Below the pieces are notes generated by a model. It searched no databases. It was given only the letters and a program-made list of their open reading frames with translations, and was not told the DNA's origin. A DNA stretch of 64,000 nt. Source: Prosthecobacter algae (lineage in GTDB: Bacteria; Verrucomicrobiota; Verrucomicrobiia; Verrucomicrobiales; Verrucomicrobiaceae). The position numbers and the translations under genes were made by a program. Below, one piece after another: positions 26,535 through 34,860 of the stretch (positions are counted from its first letter, which is position 1; each line of letters begins with the position of its first letter). The stretch covers positions 62,001 to 126,000 of the forward strand of contig NZ_BAABIA010000003.1 of NCBI RefSeq assembly GCF_039542385.1. Direction: 5' to 3'.

Positions 26535-27044
26535 TCAATACCCAGGTGGATGCCGAGCCACGTAGCCCTTCATCGGGCGTGATTTATTGGACCACCGCGG
26601 GCCTTTTCGCTCCCCATTGTAGCCGGTATCCAGGCGCAAGCCAGCCACCACAATGAAAGTGTGGCCGTTGCGTGAGTACACGGTGATGTACTTGCCCACC
26701 CCCGCCTTGCCATAGCTACGCAAGCTGCTAGAGGTGCCTGGACTGCTCAAAAAACCGGCCCCATGCAGAACGTAAGACACCGTTCCCGAGCAATCATACC
26801 CCGAGTCCACAAAGGAACGATGGCCGCCACCGTATTTGTACGGCAACCCGGCGATGCGATTGCCCGCACTGATCGCCCGCATCACAGGCGCTGGCAGACC
26901 TGCCGGCGGCACCGCCTTGCCACCCACAACCACGGCCGTTTTGCCCCGGCTATACTCGTAATCCCAGACTTTTTTCTGCGAAGAACAACTGCTGAGGCAG
27001 AGGGCGAGGACGATGAAAAATAAGGGCCAAAAACGGACGGGCAT
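26535..27044 (-). CDS. NlpC/P60-like lipoprotein peptidase
   Basis: 169 residues. A short hydrophobic leader ends in a lipobox-like LSSC with Cys20, so it is probably a lipoprotein. The catalytic pattern of NlpC/P60 (CHAP-like) cell-wall peptidases is present: Cys85 in YDCSGTVSY, preceded by the usual YKYGGG loop, and His128 in RNGHTFIVVAG. The last part is basic. Such enzymes cut peptide stems in peptidoglycan. The gene stands alone on the minus strand between queE (divergent) and the TPR operon. Confidence 0.85.
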   Translation of the reverse strand: MPVRFWPLFFIVLALCLSSCSSQKKVWDYEYSRGKTAVVVGGKAVPPAGLPAPVMRAISAGNRIAGLPYKYGGGHRSFVDSGYDCSGTVSYVLHGAGFLSSPGTSSSLRSYGKAGVGKYITVYSRNGHTFIVVAGLRLDTGYNGERKGPRWSNKSRPMKGYVARHPPGY

Positions 27045-27188
27045 CGGCGAAATTAAACGGCCTTTTCAAAGTGGCAAGGCCCGCCCGTCTTTACACCTCC
27101 ACCATTAAAAATCCCATGAGGCCGTCCTCATCACCCACAGACCGCCGCTCCCCTTGTGCCAAGGCGACTCCTCGTTATCCTGGAGCCG

Positions 27189-27887
27189 ATGCGCATTTCG
27201 GAGATTTTTTATTCAGTTCAGGGGGAAGGCTCGCTCACGGGCGTGCCATCGGTGTTTGTGCGTACCTCTGGCTGCAACCTGCGCTGCACCTGGTGTGACA
27301 CGCCCTATGCCTCATGGTCGCCGGAAGGCCCCGAAATGAGCCTGGATGCCATCCTGGCGGAAGTGCTGCGCCACCCCACCCGCCATGTCGTGGTCACCGG
27401 AGGAGAGCCGATGGTGGCCAAGGGCATCCACGAATTCCTTCTCCAACTGCGTGACGCAGGCAAACACATCACCATCGAAACCGCCGGCACCGTCCTCCCC
27501 TCTCCGGTCACCATTGACCTGGCCTCCCTCAGCCCGAAGCTGGCCAATTCCGTCCCCAGCACCGAAAAAGCCGGGGCTGCATGGGCTACCCGCCATGATC
27601 AGACCCGCCTTCAGCCCGCAGTCCTGCGGGCCTGGCTGGAGCAGTCCCGGGATTTCCAGCTCAAATTTGTCATCTCCAATGAAGCGGATCTGCATGAGGC
27701 TCAGCGGGTTGTCACGGCCATCGGCATCCCCGTGCCTCCAGAAAAAATCCTCCTGATGCCCGAAGGCACCAGCATGGAGATCATGCGCACCCGCTATGAT
27801 CTCTTGGTCAATGCTTGCCTAACCCACGGCTACCGCCTCAGCCCCCGGCTGCACATCGAGCTCTTCGGCAATACCCGGGGAACCTGA
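27189..27887 (+). CDS. queE: 7-carboxy-7-deazaguanine synthase
   Basis: 232 residues from ATG 27189, which puts MRISEIFYSVQGEG at the N-terminus as in the family. It is a radical SAM enzyme with a CX3CX2C cluster motif, Cys29, Cys33 and Cys36 in CNLRCTWCDTPY, and the GGEP motif in VVVTGGEPMVA. QueE forms 7-carboxy-7-deazaguanine from carboxytetrahydropterin, a step toward queuosine. The C-terminal CLTHGYRLSPRLHIELFGNTRGT is the typical QueE ending. No other queuosine gene is adjacent. It converges with the AAA ATPase gene with a 1-nt gap. Confidence 0.93.
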   Translation: MRISEIFYSVQGEGSLTGVPSVFVRTSGCNLRCTWCDTPYASWSPEGPEMSLDAILAEVLRHPTRHVVVTGGEPMVAKGIHEFLLQLRDAGKHITIETAGTVLPSPVTIDLASLSPKLANSVPSTEKAGAAWATRHDQTRLQPAVLRAWLEQSRDFQLKFVISNEADLHEAQRVVTAIGIPVPPEKILLMPEGTSMEIMRTRYDLLVNACLTHGYRLSPRLHIELFGNTRGT

Positions 27888-27888
27888 T

Positions 27889-28641
27889 TTAACCGAGGTC
27901 CAGTTCATCCTGGGTCCCCAGCAGCCGCCGCATCATGCCCTGGGGATCTCGCATGAATCGGCTGGTGATCTGAAAGTGCTCCGTGTCCTCATAAGCCACT
28001 CGTTTGATCCCATCCTCGCTGAACTCATAAATCCAGGCATCGGGGTAGGCCATGAGAATGGGGGAATGCGTGGCAATGATGAACTGCGAAAACTCACCGA
28101 TGAGATCATGCATCCTCACCAGCAAAGACATCTGTCGCTGAGGTGAAAGCGCCGCCTCAGGCTCATCAAAAAGATAGATCCCGTGGCCACCGAGGCGATG
28201 CACCAGCGTCGCGAAAAAGGACTCGCCGTGCGACTGCTCATGCAGGCTTTTGCCCCCATAGGACCAGTTCCCTAACTCATCAATCAGCGTGGCGAAATTA
28301 TAGTAGCTCTCCGCCCGCAGGAAAAAGCCATCCATGGGCCGGAGATGGCTGCGCGAAAGCGTGATCTTCGAGGTCAGTGCAGACCGATACTCGTGCATCA
28401 TCAGATTCGTATTCTTCGTGCCGCCCTCCATGCTGAAGCCCAGTTTCTCAGCTATGGCCTCCAGCAGGGTGGATTTTCCAGATCCATTTTCGCCCACAAA
28501 AAACGTCACCTTGGGGTGCAGTTCCAAAGCATCCAAATGACGCACTGCCGGAATATCAAAAGGGTAATTTTCAAATCCCGGCACCTCCCCCCGCCGCAGC
28601 GTCACCGTGTGCAGGTATTGAGAGGGCGCAGGTTTCAGCAT
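27889..28641 (-). CDS. AAA family ABC-type ATPase, single domain
   Basis: 250 residues from ATG 28641. Walker A is GENGSGKST at 50-58, Walker B is GIYLFDEPEAALS, and the switch His lies in IIATHSPIL. A signature-like SHGESFFATL precedes Walker B. Compact ATPases of this kind, related to the ATPase part of OLD-like and RecF-like proteins, occur alone in many bacteria and are usually annotated AAA family ATPase; the role is unknown. There is no membrane segment and no adjacent permease, so transport is unlikely. Confidence 0.85.
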   Translation of the reverse strand: MLKPAPSQYLHTVTLRRGEVPGFENYPFDIPAVRHLDALELHPKVTFFVGENGSGKSTLLEAIAEKLGFSMEGGTKNTNLMMHEYRSALTSKITLSRSHLRPMDGFFLRAESYYNFATLIDELGNWSYGGKSLHEQSHGESFFATLVHRLGGHGIYLFDEPEAALSPQRQMSLLVRMHDLIGEFSQFIIATHSPILMAYPDAWIYEFSEDGIKRVAYEDTEHFQITSRFMRDPQGMMRRLLGTQDELDLG

Positions 28642-28714
28642 GAAGAACAAACGTTCTGCTTCCTCGCCGCCGCGCAAGCCAGACTTTAGTCCTCCCACAA
28701 AGGTCCGCCCACCC

Positions 28715-28760
28715 AAAAAAGAAACCCCGATCCTGCGTATGCACGCCAGGCCGGGGTTTC
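28715..28760 (-). terminator. Intrinsic terminator after rpsF
   Basis: Arms GAAACCCCG (28721-28729) and CGGGGTTTC (28752-28760) enclose a second, shorter stem (CCTG with CAGG). On the minus strand a TTTTTT run follows (28720-28715). It closes the prs-rplY-pth-rpsF cluster. Confidence 0.85.
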
Positions 28761-28791
28761 ATGGGGGATTTAAAAGCGACTCAACCCGCGA

Positions 28792-29076
28792 TTAGCGGCG
28801 CTGATAATACTGCTGATAAACGCTGTCATGCAGCTTCAGCTTGGCGCGGATGCTGTCCAGACCGGCATTGTCAGCCTCGATCTGGTAATTCACGAAATAG
28901 CCGCTCTCGACGTGGCGTGGGTTGAAGGGGAACTTGCGTTTGCCGAGCTTGTCGATCTGCTCAAGCTTCACGCCGGACTTCTCCATCTCACGGCCGATGC
29001 CGCTGACGAGTTCTTCGACGGATTCTTCCTTGCCCTTCATGTCGAGGACGATCATGGCTTCGTATTTGCGCTTCAT
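28792..29076 (-). CDS. rpsF: 30S ribosomal protein S6
   Basis: 94 residues with the S6 hallmarks: MKRKYEAMIVLDMKGKEE at the start, IDKLGKRKFPFNPRHVESGY in the middle and FVNYQIEAD. S6 binds 16S rRNA with S18 in the platform. Here it is the last gene of the cluster after pth (22-nt gap). The usual partners ssb and rpsR do not follow, because the terminator and an unrelated ATPase gene lie downstream. Confidence 0.94.
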   Translation of the reverse strand: MKRKYEAMIVLDMKGKEESVEELVSGIGREMEKSGVKLEQIDKLGKRKFPFNPRHVESGYFVNYQIEADNAGLDSIRAKLKLHDSVYQQYYQRR

Positions 29077-29098
29077 CGGTGGTGTATTCTGTTGAGGT

Positions 29099-29719
29099 TT
29101 AAGGTTGTTCTTCTTTGCGGTTGAAATAGTTCATCGCGGTCTCCAGCCCGGACTGGCAGGCAAGGCGGACGGCATCTGTAGCACGCTGAATCATGATGGC
29201 GAGTTCTGTCCGCTCGTCTTCACGAAATTTTCCCAGCACATGCCCCACGAGACGTTCGCCAGCAGGGCGGCCCGAAGGAGTCGCAATGCCTAACTTCAAG
29301 CGAGGAAAGGCATCTGACCCCAGGGAGCGGATCATTGACTTGAGCCCATTGTGACCTCCGGCGGAGCCTGCCAGGCGCATTCTCATGCGGCCCAGCGGGA
29401 GATCCACATCATCGTAGATCACAAGGAGTTCTTGAACGGGCACTTTGTAAAACTGGCTCACCAGTTGCACACAGCGCCCGCTGTCGTTCATGAAGGTCGA
29501 AGGCTTCAGCAGGAGGGCACCAGGAATTTTGGCTACCCAACCATGCCAGCGTTTTTCCTCCGTGAAGGAGACTCCCGAGAGCCTCGCTAACTCATCCACC
29601 GCCATAAAGCCGATGTTGTGACGAGTGTCGCGGTAATCAATCCCGGGATTGCCGAGTCCGATGATGAGCCTGGGTTTCAGGCCGCCAGCGGCGCGGGGAA
29701 CTGTTTCATCACCGGGCAC
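29099..29719 (-). CDS. pth: Peptidyl-tRNA hydrolase
   Basis: 206 residues. Family motifs are LIIGLGNPG with Asn24, TRHNIGF with the catalytic His34, LLKPSTFMNDSG, VIYDDVDLPLG and GSAGGHNGLKS. The enzyme frees tRNA from peptidyl-tRNA dropped by stalled ribosomes. About 15 residues precede the usual start of the family, so translation might begin later than 29719, but no better internal ATG lies before GLGNPG. Order rplY-pth is common in bacteria. Confidence 0.95.
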   Translation of the reverse strand: MPGDETVPRAAGGLKPRLIIGLGNPGIDYRDTRHNIGFMAVDELARLSGVSFTEEKRWHGWVAKIPGALLLKPSTFMNDSGRCVQLVSQFYKVPVQELLVIYDDVDLPLGRMRMRLAGSAGGHNGLKSMIRSLGSDAFPRLKLGIATPSGRPAGERLVGHVLGKFREDERTELAIMIQRATDAVRLACQSGLETAMNYFNRKEEQP

Positions 29720-29752
29720 CGTAGGCGGTTGGAGTCAGACTCCGGACAAGGA

Positions 29753-30409
29753 TTACTTCTTAGCAGCTTTGGCAGCAGGAGCTGCAGCCTTGGCGGCAGG
29801 AGCGGCTTTGCCCTTGGCAGCAGGAGCGGCAGCGGCAGGAGCTTCAGGCTCCACCTTTGGCTCTTCGCACATGATGACGACCACATCGTCAGCCAGCTTG
29901 GCGCGGACGCCTTCTGGAAGCTTGATGTCGCCCACGTGGATGGCTTTGCCGACCTGGAGGTCAGAAATGTCCACCACGATGCCTTCTGGAAGGTCCTTCG
30001 GAAGGCAGCGCACTTCGAGATTGTGGTGGATGGCTTCGATGAGGCCGCCAGCCTTGGCACCAGGGGATTCGCCCGTGAGGTTCAGAGGAACTTCAGCGTG
30101 AATTTCTTCGTCCATGGCGATCGCGTGGAAGTCCACGTGAAGGATGCCGCCGCGGAGATGGTCGTGCTGCACTTCCTGGACGAGGGCCAGTTGCTCAGCA
30201 GAATCAATTTTCAGGCTCACCAGGATGTTGTCAGAAGCGCTGCTCTCGATGAGCTTCGTGAAGGTCTTGGCATCCACCTGCACATTGGCAGGAGGGGTCT
30301 TGCGGCCATAGACCACCGCTGGGATGGAACCGGCCTTGCGCAGGCGGTTGACGGCAGCAGTGCCTTCACTGCTGCGGGGTTGTGCGATGATGTCGAGGAT
30401 TTTGGCCAT
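29753..30409 (-). CDS. rplY: 50S ribosomal protein L25/general stress protein Ctc
   Basis: 218 residues from ATG 30409, chosen because MAKILDIIAQPRSSEG is the typical start. The N-terminal L25 5S-rRNA-binding domain includes LRKAGSIPAVVYG; the C-terminal TL5/CTC beta domain includes EVPLNLTGESPGAKAGG and RCLPKDLPEGIVVDIS. The tail is Ala/Lys-rich. It sits between prs (64 nt upstream) and pth (33 nt downstream), the conserved prs-ctc-pth order. Confidence 0.95.
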   Translation of the reverse strand: MAKILDIIAQPRSSEGTAAVNRLRKAGSIPAVVYGRKTPPANVQVDAKTFTKLIESSASDNILVSLKIDSAEQLALVQEVQHDHLRGGILHVDFHAIAMDEEIHAEVPLNLTGESPGAKAGGLIEAIHHNLEVRCLPKDLPEGIVVDISDLQVGKAIHVGDIKLPEGVRAKLADDVVVIMCEEPKVEPEAPAAAAPAAKGKAAPAAKAAAPAAKAAKK

Positions 30410-30473
30410 GTCCGTGAGTTCTTCTGAACAGTATGTTAGAGGGGAAAAGGGCCGCGAGGATACACGGCCATTT

Positions 30474-31406
30474 TCAGATGTCAAAGAGAGATGTGACGGA
30501 CTCGTTGTCGTGAATGCGCCGGATGGCCTGCGCGAGCAGGGGGGCAATGTCCAAAGTCGTCACTTTTTCACCCTGCGCCTGCGGGGTGGAATTGGTGGAA
30601 AAGAGTTCCAAAATCGGGGATTTTGAAATGCGGCTGTGGCCCTTTTCCCCTAGCACCGCATGGGAAACACCTGCGTAGATGGCCTTGGCACCGTGCTTCA
30701 GCAGCAGCTCTGCGGCAGCCGTCAAAGTCCCGGCGGTTTCCGTAAGGTCATCCACCAGCAGCACATTTTTACCATTCACATCGCCGATCACATTGAGCGC
30801 CTCAACTTCTTCGGCACTCACACGATTTTTTGCCACAATGGCCATCGGGGCCTTCAGGGCTTTGGCATAGGCATGAGTCATTTTGATACCGCCGACGTCC
30901 GGCGAGACGACCACGAGGTCCTCAATCTGGCGCTCTTTGATGGCTTTCATCAGCACCGGCCCTGCATAGAGATGATCGACAGGGATATCAAAGAAACCCT
31001 GAATCTGACCGGCGTGAAGGTCCACCGTCAGCACGCGGTTCACACCACTGGCCACCAGAAGGTTGGCCACCAGCTTCGCGGTGATGGGCACACGCGGGCG
31101 GTCTTTGCGATCCTGACGGGCATAGCCAAAAAACGGCAGAACAGCGGTGATGCGGTGGGCGCTGGCGCGGCGCACGGCATCCACCATGATGAGTAGCTCC
31201 ATCAGGTTCTGGTTCGTCGGCGGGCAGGTGGGCTGGACAATGAAAAGATCGCTGCCACGAATGTTTTCGTGGATCTGCACAAAGGTTTCACCATCCGGAA
31301 AGGTGGTGAGGGTGGCCTCGCAAAGCTTGGTGCCCAAATTTTCACAAATCAGGCGCGCGAGTTCGGGGTGCGCTGACCCACTTAAAATCTTCAAGTTGTC
31401 CGTCAT
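30474..31406 (-). CDS. prs: Ribose-phosphate pyrophosphokinase
   Basis: 310 residues, the usual size. It makes PRPP from ribose 5-phosphate and ATP for nucleotide, His and Trp synthesis. Motifs seen: FPDGETFVQI, the flexible-loop region GYARQDRKDRPRVPITAKL, DLHAGQIQGFFDIPVDHL and the PRPP-binding loop VLLVDDLTETAGT. It heads the prs-rplY-pth-rpsF cluster; the promoter should lie in the 144 nt shared with the divergent CNNM gene. Confidence 0.96.
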   Translation of the reverse strand: MTDNLKILSGSAHPELARLICENLGTKLCEATLTTFPDGETFVQIHENIRGSDLFIVQPTCPPTNQNLMELLIMVDAVRRASAHRITAVLPFFGYARQDRKDRPRVPITAKLVANLLVASGVNRVLTVDLHAGQIQGFFDIPVDHLYAGPVLMKAIKERQIEDLVVVSPDVGGIKMTHAYAKALKAPMAIVAKNRVSAEEVEALNVIGDVNGKNVLLVDDLTETAGTLTAAAELLLKHGAKAIYAGVSHAVLGEKGHSRISKSPILELFSTNSTPQAQGEKVTTLDIAPLLAQAIRRIHDNESVTSLFDI

Positions 31407-31550
31407 CGGGCGGAACTAGACGCGCTCGCCATGGAAATCAACTGCCGTTCAAAAGTACATGCGTCCGAATGACGGGTTCCACAGGGAAAGCCTTCAGAGT
31501 TGCCTCTGCGATTGCATCCCCTTCCCGCCTCTCTAGCTATCTTTATTATC

Positions 31551-32861
31551 ATGTCTGGCATTTTGACTGAACTTCTCATTCTTTTGGGTCTGCTCCTCCT
31601 CAATGGCGTCTTTGCCATGGCTGAGACCGCTCTCATCTCTGCACGCCGCACCCGACTGGAAATGATGGCGCATGAAGGGCAAAAGAGCGCCGTCCAAGCC
31701 CTGGAGTTGCAGGCGGATCCGGGGATCTTTCTTTCCACCGTGCAGGTGGGCATCACCCTGGTGGGTATCATCGCCGGTGCGGCCAGTGGTGCCGGATTGG
31801 CTCGGGAACTGGAGCCCGCTTTAACCGCCATCCCCTGGCTGGGCCAGTGGGCACCCACGATCAGCATGGTCATCGTCGTCTCTATCATCACCTTCCTCAG
31901 TGTGGTGGTGGGGGAGTTGCTGCCAAAGCGCCTCGCCATTCATGCGCCCGAACGCTGGGCAGCCGCCTTGGCAGGGCCCATGACCCGCCTTTCGGCCCTC
32001 GCTTCCCCCATCGTCCGCCTGCTGGATTTTTCCAGCGATGCCCTCGTGCGGCTTTTTGGCGTCAAGCCAGGCGCGGAGGAAGTGATGTCTGAGGAAGAAG
32101 TGCGCGCCTCCATCATCCAAGGCCACCGAACAGGAGCCCTGAAAAGCCACGAAAAAGACATGCTGGAAAGCGTGCTGGAGCTGGATGAACTGACCGCAGC
32201 CGACCTGATGACGCCCAAGCCGCAGATCGTCTGGATCAACCTGGCCGACAGCCCTGAAGAAAACCGCAAGCGCATGATCGAGAGCGGCCACTCCTACTTC
32301 CCTGTTTATCAGGGCACCCGCGATGACGTGCTGGGCATGATCTCCGTGAAAGCCCTCTGGAAGGCAGCAGAAAAACTCACGGCCAGTGATCTGCAATCTC
32401 TCCTCGTCACCCCGCTCTTTGTGCCGGAATCCATGCCCGCCGCGCGGATCATTGAGCAGTTCCGCAAAAACAACCGCCATCAAGCTCTCGTGATTGATGA
32501 ATTCGGGGCCATGCAGGGCCTCATCACCCTCAATGACATGATGGAGGCCATCCTGGGCACCATGCCCAATGAACCCACGCCCAATGCCCCCGGAGGGCGG
32601 CAGCTCGATGACGGATCATGGCTCGTCGATGGCCAGATGGAAATGGAAGAAGCGGCTAGTCTCACCGACCTGCCTCTCCCTGCCTCTTTTGATGACGATG
32701 ACTACCGCACGGTGGCGGGCTTTGTAATGCACATCCTGGGGCACGTCCCTGCCGAAGGGGAATCCTTCGACTGGCAAGGGCGCAAAATTGAGGTGGCCGA
32801 CATGGACCGCCAGCGCATTGACAAAGTGCGCATCTGTCCAGCCGCCACACAGCGGGTGTGA
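31551..32861 (+). CDS. CNNM/CorC-type membrane protein with CBS domains (hemolysin family)
   Basis: 436 residues from ATG 31551. The N-terminal CNNM domain (about 190 residues) has membrane helices starting LILLGLLLLNGVFAMAETAL. It is followed by a paired CBS (Bateman) domain from about residue 200, including DLMTPKPQIVWI and FPVYQGTRDDVLGMISVK, and a C-terminal CorC_HlyC domain (TVAGFVMHILGHVPAEGE). The family mediates Mg or Co ion transport; the old name hemolysin is misleading. It stands alone, divergent from prs. Confidence 0.9.
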   Translation: MSGILTELLILLGLLLLNGVFAMAETALISARRTRLEMMAHEGQKSAVQALELQADPGIFLSTVQVGITLVGIIAGAASGAGLARELEPALTAIPWLGQWAPTISMVIVVSIITFLSVVVGELLPKRLAIHAPERWAAALAGPMTRLSALASPIVRLLDFSSDALVRLFGVKPGAEEVMSEEEVRASIIQGHRTGALKSHEKDMLESVLELDELTAADLMTPKPQIVWINLADSPEENRKRMIESGHSYFPVYQGTRDDVLGMISVKALWKAAEKLTASDLQSLLVTPLFVPESMPAARIIEQFRKNNRHQALVIDEFGAMQGLITLNDMMEAILGTMPNEPTPNAPGGRQLDDGSWLVDGQMEMEEAASLTDLPLPASFDDDDYRTVAGFVMHILGHVPAEGESFDWQGRKIEVADMDRQRIDKVRICPAATQRV

Positions 32862-33009
32862 TCGTTTAGGCGTGCTGATTTTCATGGGTTAAAAACAGGA
32901 TCGGCACACGGATCGCTGATTTGCCGAGTGTTACAGATTTGACACATTCCATCGGCTCTGCTCCATCTTGGGGGACCCGTTCATCGCAACGGACTCCCCG
33001 ACCCTACCC

Positions 33010-33639
33010 ATGATCTCCCTGCAGAAGCTTTTTGGCAAAAACGACATCTTCTACGACCTGCTGGAAGCCAGCGCCGCAGAGGCCCTGCACAGCGTCCAGG
33101 CCCTGGGGAAACTCATCACCCAGCCCGTCGCCACCCAGAACCTGGATGAACTGATTCTCACCCGCCGGAAAGACAAAAAGATCACCGAGCAGATCAACGA
33201 AGAACTCTGCCGCACATTTGTCACCGAGCTGGAGCGCGAAGACATCGAAGCCCTCTCCAACGTCCTCTACAAGATCCCAAAAACCGTCGAAAAGATCGCC
33301 GAGCGCGTCATCATCACGGGTGGGCGTTTGCAGGATGTGGATTTCAGCCGCCACCTTCAGATGATGGAAGAAGCCACCACCACGGTGCTGAACATCGTCA
33401 AAGAACTGCGGAAAAAACTGCACCTGGAGCGTGTGAAGGACATGAACGCCAAGCTGCAGCACATTGAGGGTGAGGCGGATAAACTCATGATGGGCCTGTT
33501 GAAGGAACTCTACGCCGGCCAGCGCGACCCCATCCAAACCATCATGCTCAAGGATCTCTATGAGCTCATGGAAAAGGTGTATGACCGCTGCCGCGACGCT
33601 GGCAATGTGGTGTCCCACATCGTGCTGAAGTATTCCTGA
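33010..33639 (+). CDS. DUF47/PhoU-like regulator of phosphate transporter
   Basis: 209 residues, all helical, from ATG 33010 (MISLQKLFGKNDIFYDLLEA). The pattern of helices, including ITEQINEELCRTFVTELERED and the late LYELMEKVYDRCRDAGNVV, matches the DUF47 (Pit accessory, PhoU-like) family. These proteins are encoded directly before pit and are thought to control the transporter. pit begins 13 nt downstream, so the two are co-transcribed. Confidence 0.92.
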   Translation: MISLQKLFGKNDIFYDLLEASAAEALHSVQALGKLITQPVATQNLDELILTRRKDKKITEQINEELCRTFVTELEREDIEALSNVLYKIPKTVEKIAERVIITGGRLQDVDFSRHLQMMEEATTTVLNIVKELRKKLHLERVKDMNAKLQHIEGEADKLMMGLLKELYAGQRDPIQTIMLKDLYELMEKVYDRCRDAGNVVSHIVLKYS

Positions 33640-33652
33640 TCCGCCTCCGCGC

Positions 33653-34732
33653 ATGACTTCTGCTCTCATCCTGCTCCTGGTGGTGCTGCTGGTGGTGCTG
33701 GCCTTTGAATACATCAATGGCTTTCACGACACCGCCAATGCCATCGCCACCGTGGTCTCCACGAAGGTTCTCACTCCCCGCCAGGCTCTCGCCCTGGCTG
33801 CCACGGCCAATTTGATCGGTGCCTTTTGGGGCACCGCCGTGGCCAAAACCATCGGTGCCGGCCTGGTGGATATCGCCCACGTCACCACCATGACCATCCT
33901 CTGCGCCATGCTCGGGGGCATCATCTGGAATCTCCTGACCTGGTATTTCGGTCTCCCCAGCAGCAGCAGCCACGCCCTCATCGGCGGGCTCTGCGGTGCC
34001 ACCCTGGCTTCCGCCAACGGCAACTGGCATGTGCTCATTTGGTCCAAGGCGAAAGTGGATGCCAAGACAGGTGCTGTGACCATGGACGGTATTTTCCACA
34101 AAGTCGTCATCCCCATGATCACCTCTCCAGTGCTGGGTTTCGTGGTCGGCTTTATCGTCATGGGGCTGCTTTTTTGGCTCATCCGCAACTGGCGTCCGCA
34201 CACCATCAATACTGTGTTTTCCAAGCTCCAAATCGTCTCCGCTGCCTACATGGGCTTCGGCCATGGCTTTGCCGATGCCCAAAAAACCATGGGTATCATC
34301 GCCCTCACCCTCTTCACGGCCACCACAGCAGGAACGCTGGATAATGTGCCTAGCATTTTGGGCTTTCTCCGCACACCGGAGTTTGAGGTGGCGAGCTGGG
34401 TAAAGATCACCTGCGCCCTCGTCATGGCCGCAGGCACCTGGGCTGGAGGTTGGCGAATCATCAAAACCCTGGGTCATAAAATGGTGAAGATGAAGCCCGT
34501 GCACGGCTTTGCGGCCGAAACCACAGCGGCCACGATCCTCGCTGTCACAGGCCACTTAGGGATGCCCGTTTCCACCACTCATACGATCACCACCTCCATC
34601 ATGGGCGTGGGCGCAGCCAAGCGCTGGAACTCCATCCGCTGGAGCCTCGTCGAGCGCATCGTCTGGGCCTGGGTGCTCACCATTCCGGTCACTTCAGCCT
34701 TGTCTTACGTCATCTACAAAGTGCTGACGTAG
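33653..34732 (+). CDS. pit: PiT family inorganic phosphate transporter
   Basis: 359 residues with about ten membrane helices. The two PiT signatures are present: GFHDTANAIATVVSTKVL near the N-terminus and GMPVSTTHTITTSIMGVG near residue 300, each with the conserved Asn or Thr-Thr residues of the transport site. It imports phosphate, probably as a metal-phosphate complex driven by protons or sodium. Preceded by its DUF47 partner and ended by the terminator at 34794-34829. Confidence 0.94.
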   Translation: MTSALILLLVVLLVVLAFEYINGFHDTANAIATVVSTKVLTPRQALALAATANLIGAFWGTAVAKTIGAGLVDIAHVTTMTILCAMLGGIIWNLLTWYFGLPSSSSHALIGGLCGATLASANGNWHVLIWSKAKVDAKTGAVTMDGIFHKVVIPMITSPVLGFVVGFIVMGLLFWLIRNWRPHTINTVFSKLQIVSAAYMGFGHGFADAQKTMGIIALTLFTATTAGTLDNVPSILGFLRTPEFEVASWVKITCALVMAAGTWAGGWRIIKTLGHKMVKMKPVHGFAAETTAATILAVTGHLGMPVSTTHTITTSIMGVGAAKRWNSIRWSLVERIVWAWVLTIPVTSALSYVIYKVLT

Positions 34733-34793
34733 GGTGGGGCTGCTCGGCTTCCGGGCAAAAGCCCCTGGATTCCAAAAAGTCGCAAGACCTAAC

Positions 34794-34829
34794 AAAAAGG
34801 GTGAAGGCCTTCGCCTTCACCCTTTTTTT
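34794..34829. terminator. Bidirectional intrinsic terminator between pit and nuoF
   Basis: AAAAAGGGTGAAGGC (34794-34808), a CTTC loop, and GCCTTCACCCTTTTTTT. The A run on one side and the T run on the other let it end both the plus-strand pit unit and the minus-strand nuoF unit. Confidence 0.93.
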
Positions 34830-34860
34830 GATTCTAATCAGCGGACTCCGAGTCGGCTCG

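Noticed and set aside
27889..28641. ABC transporter ATPase
   Set aside because: No permease gene is adjacent and the layout fits stand-alone AAA ATPases better.
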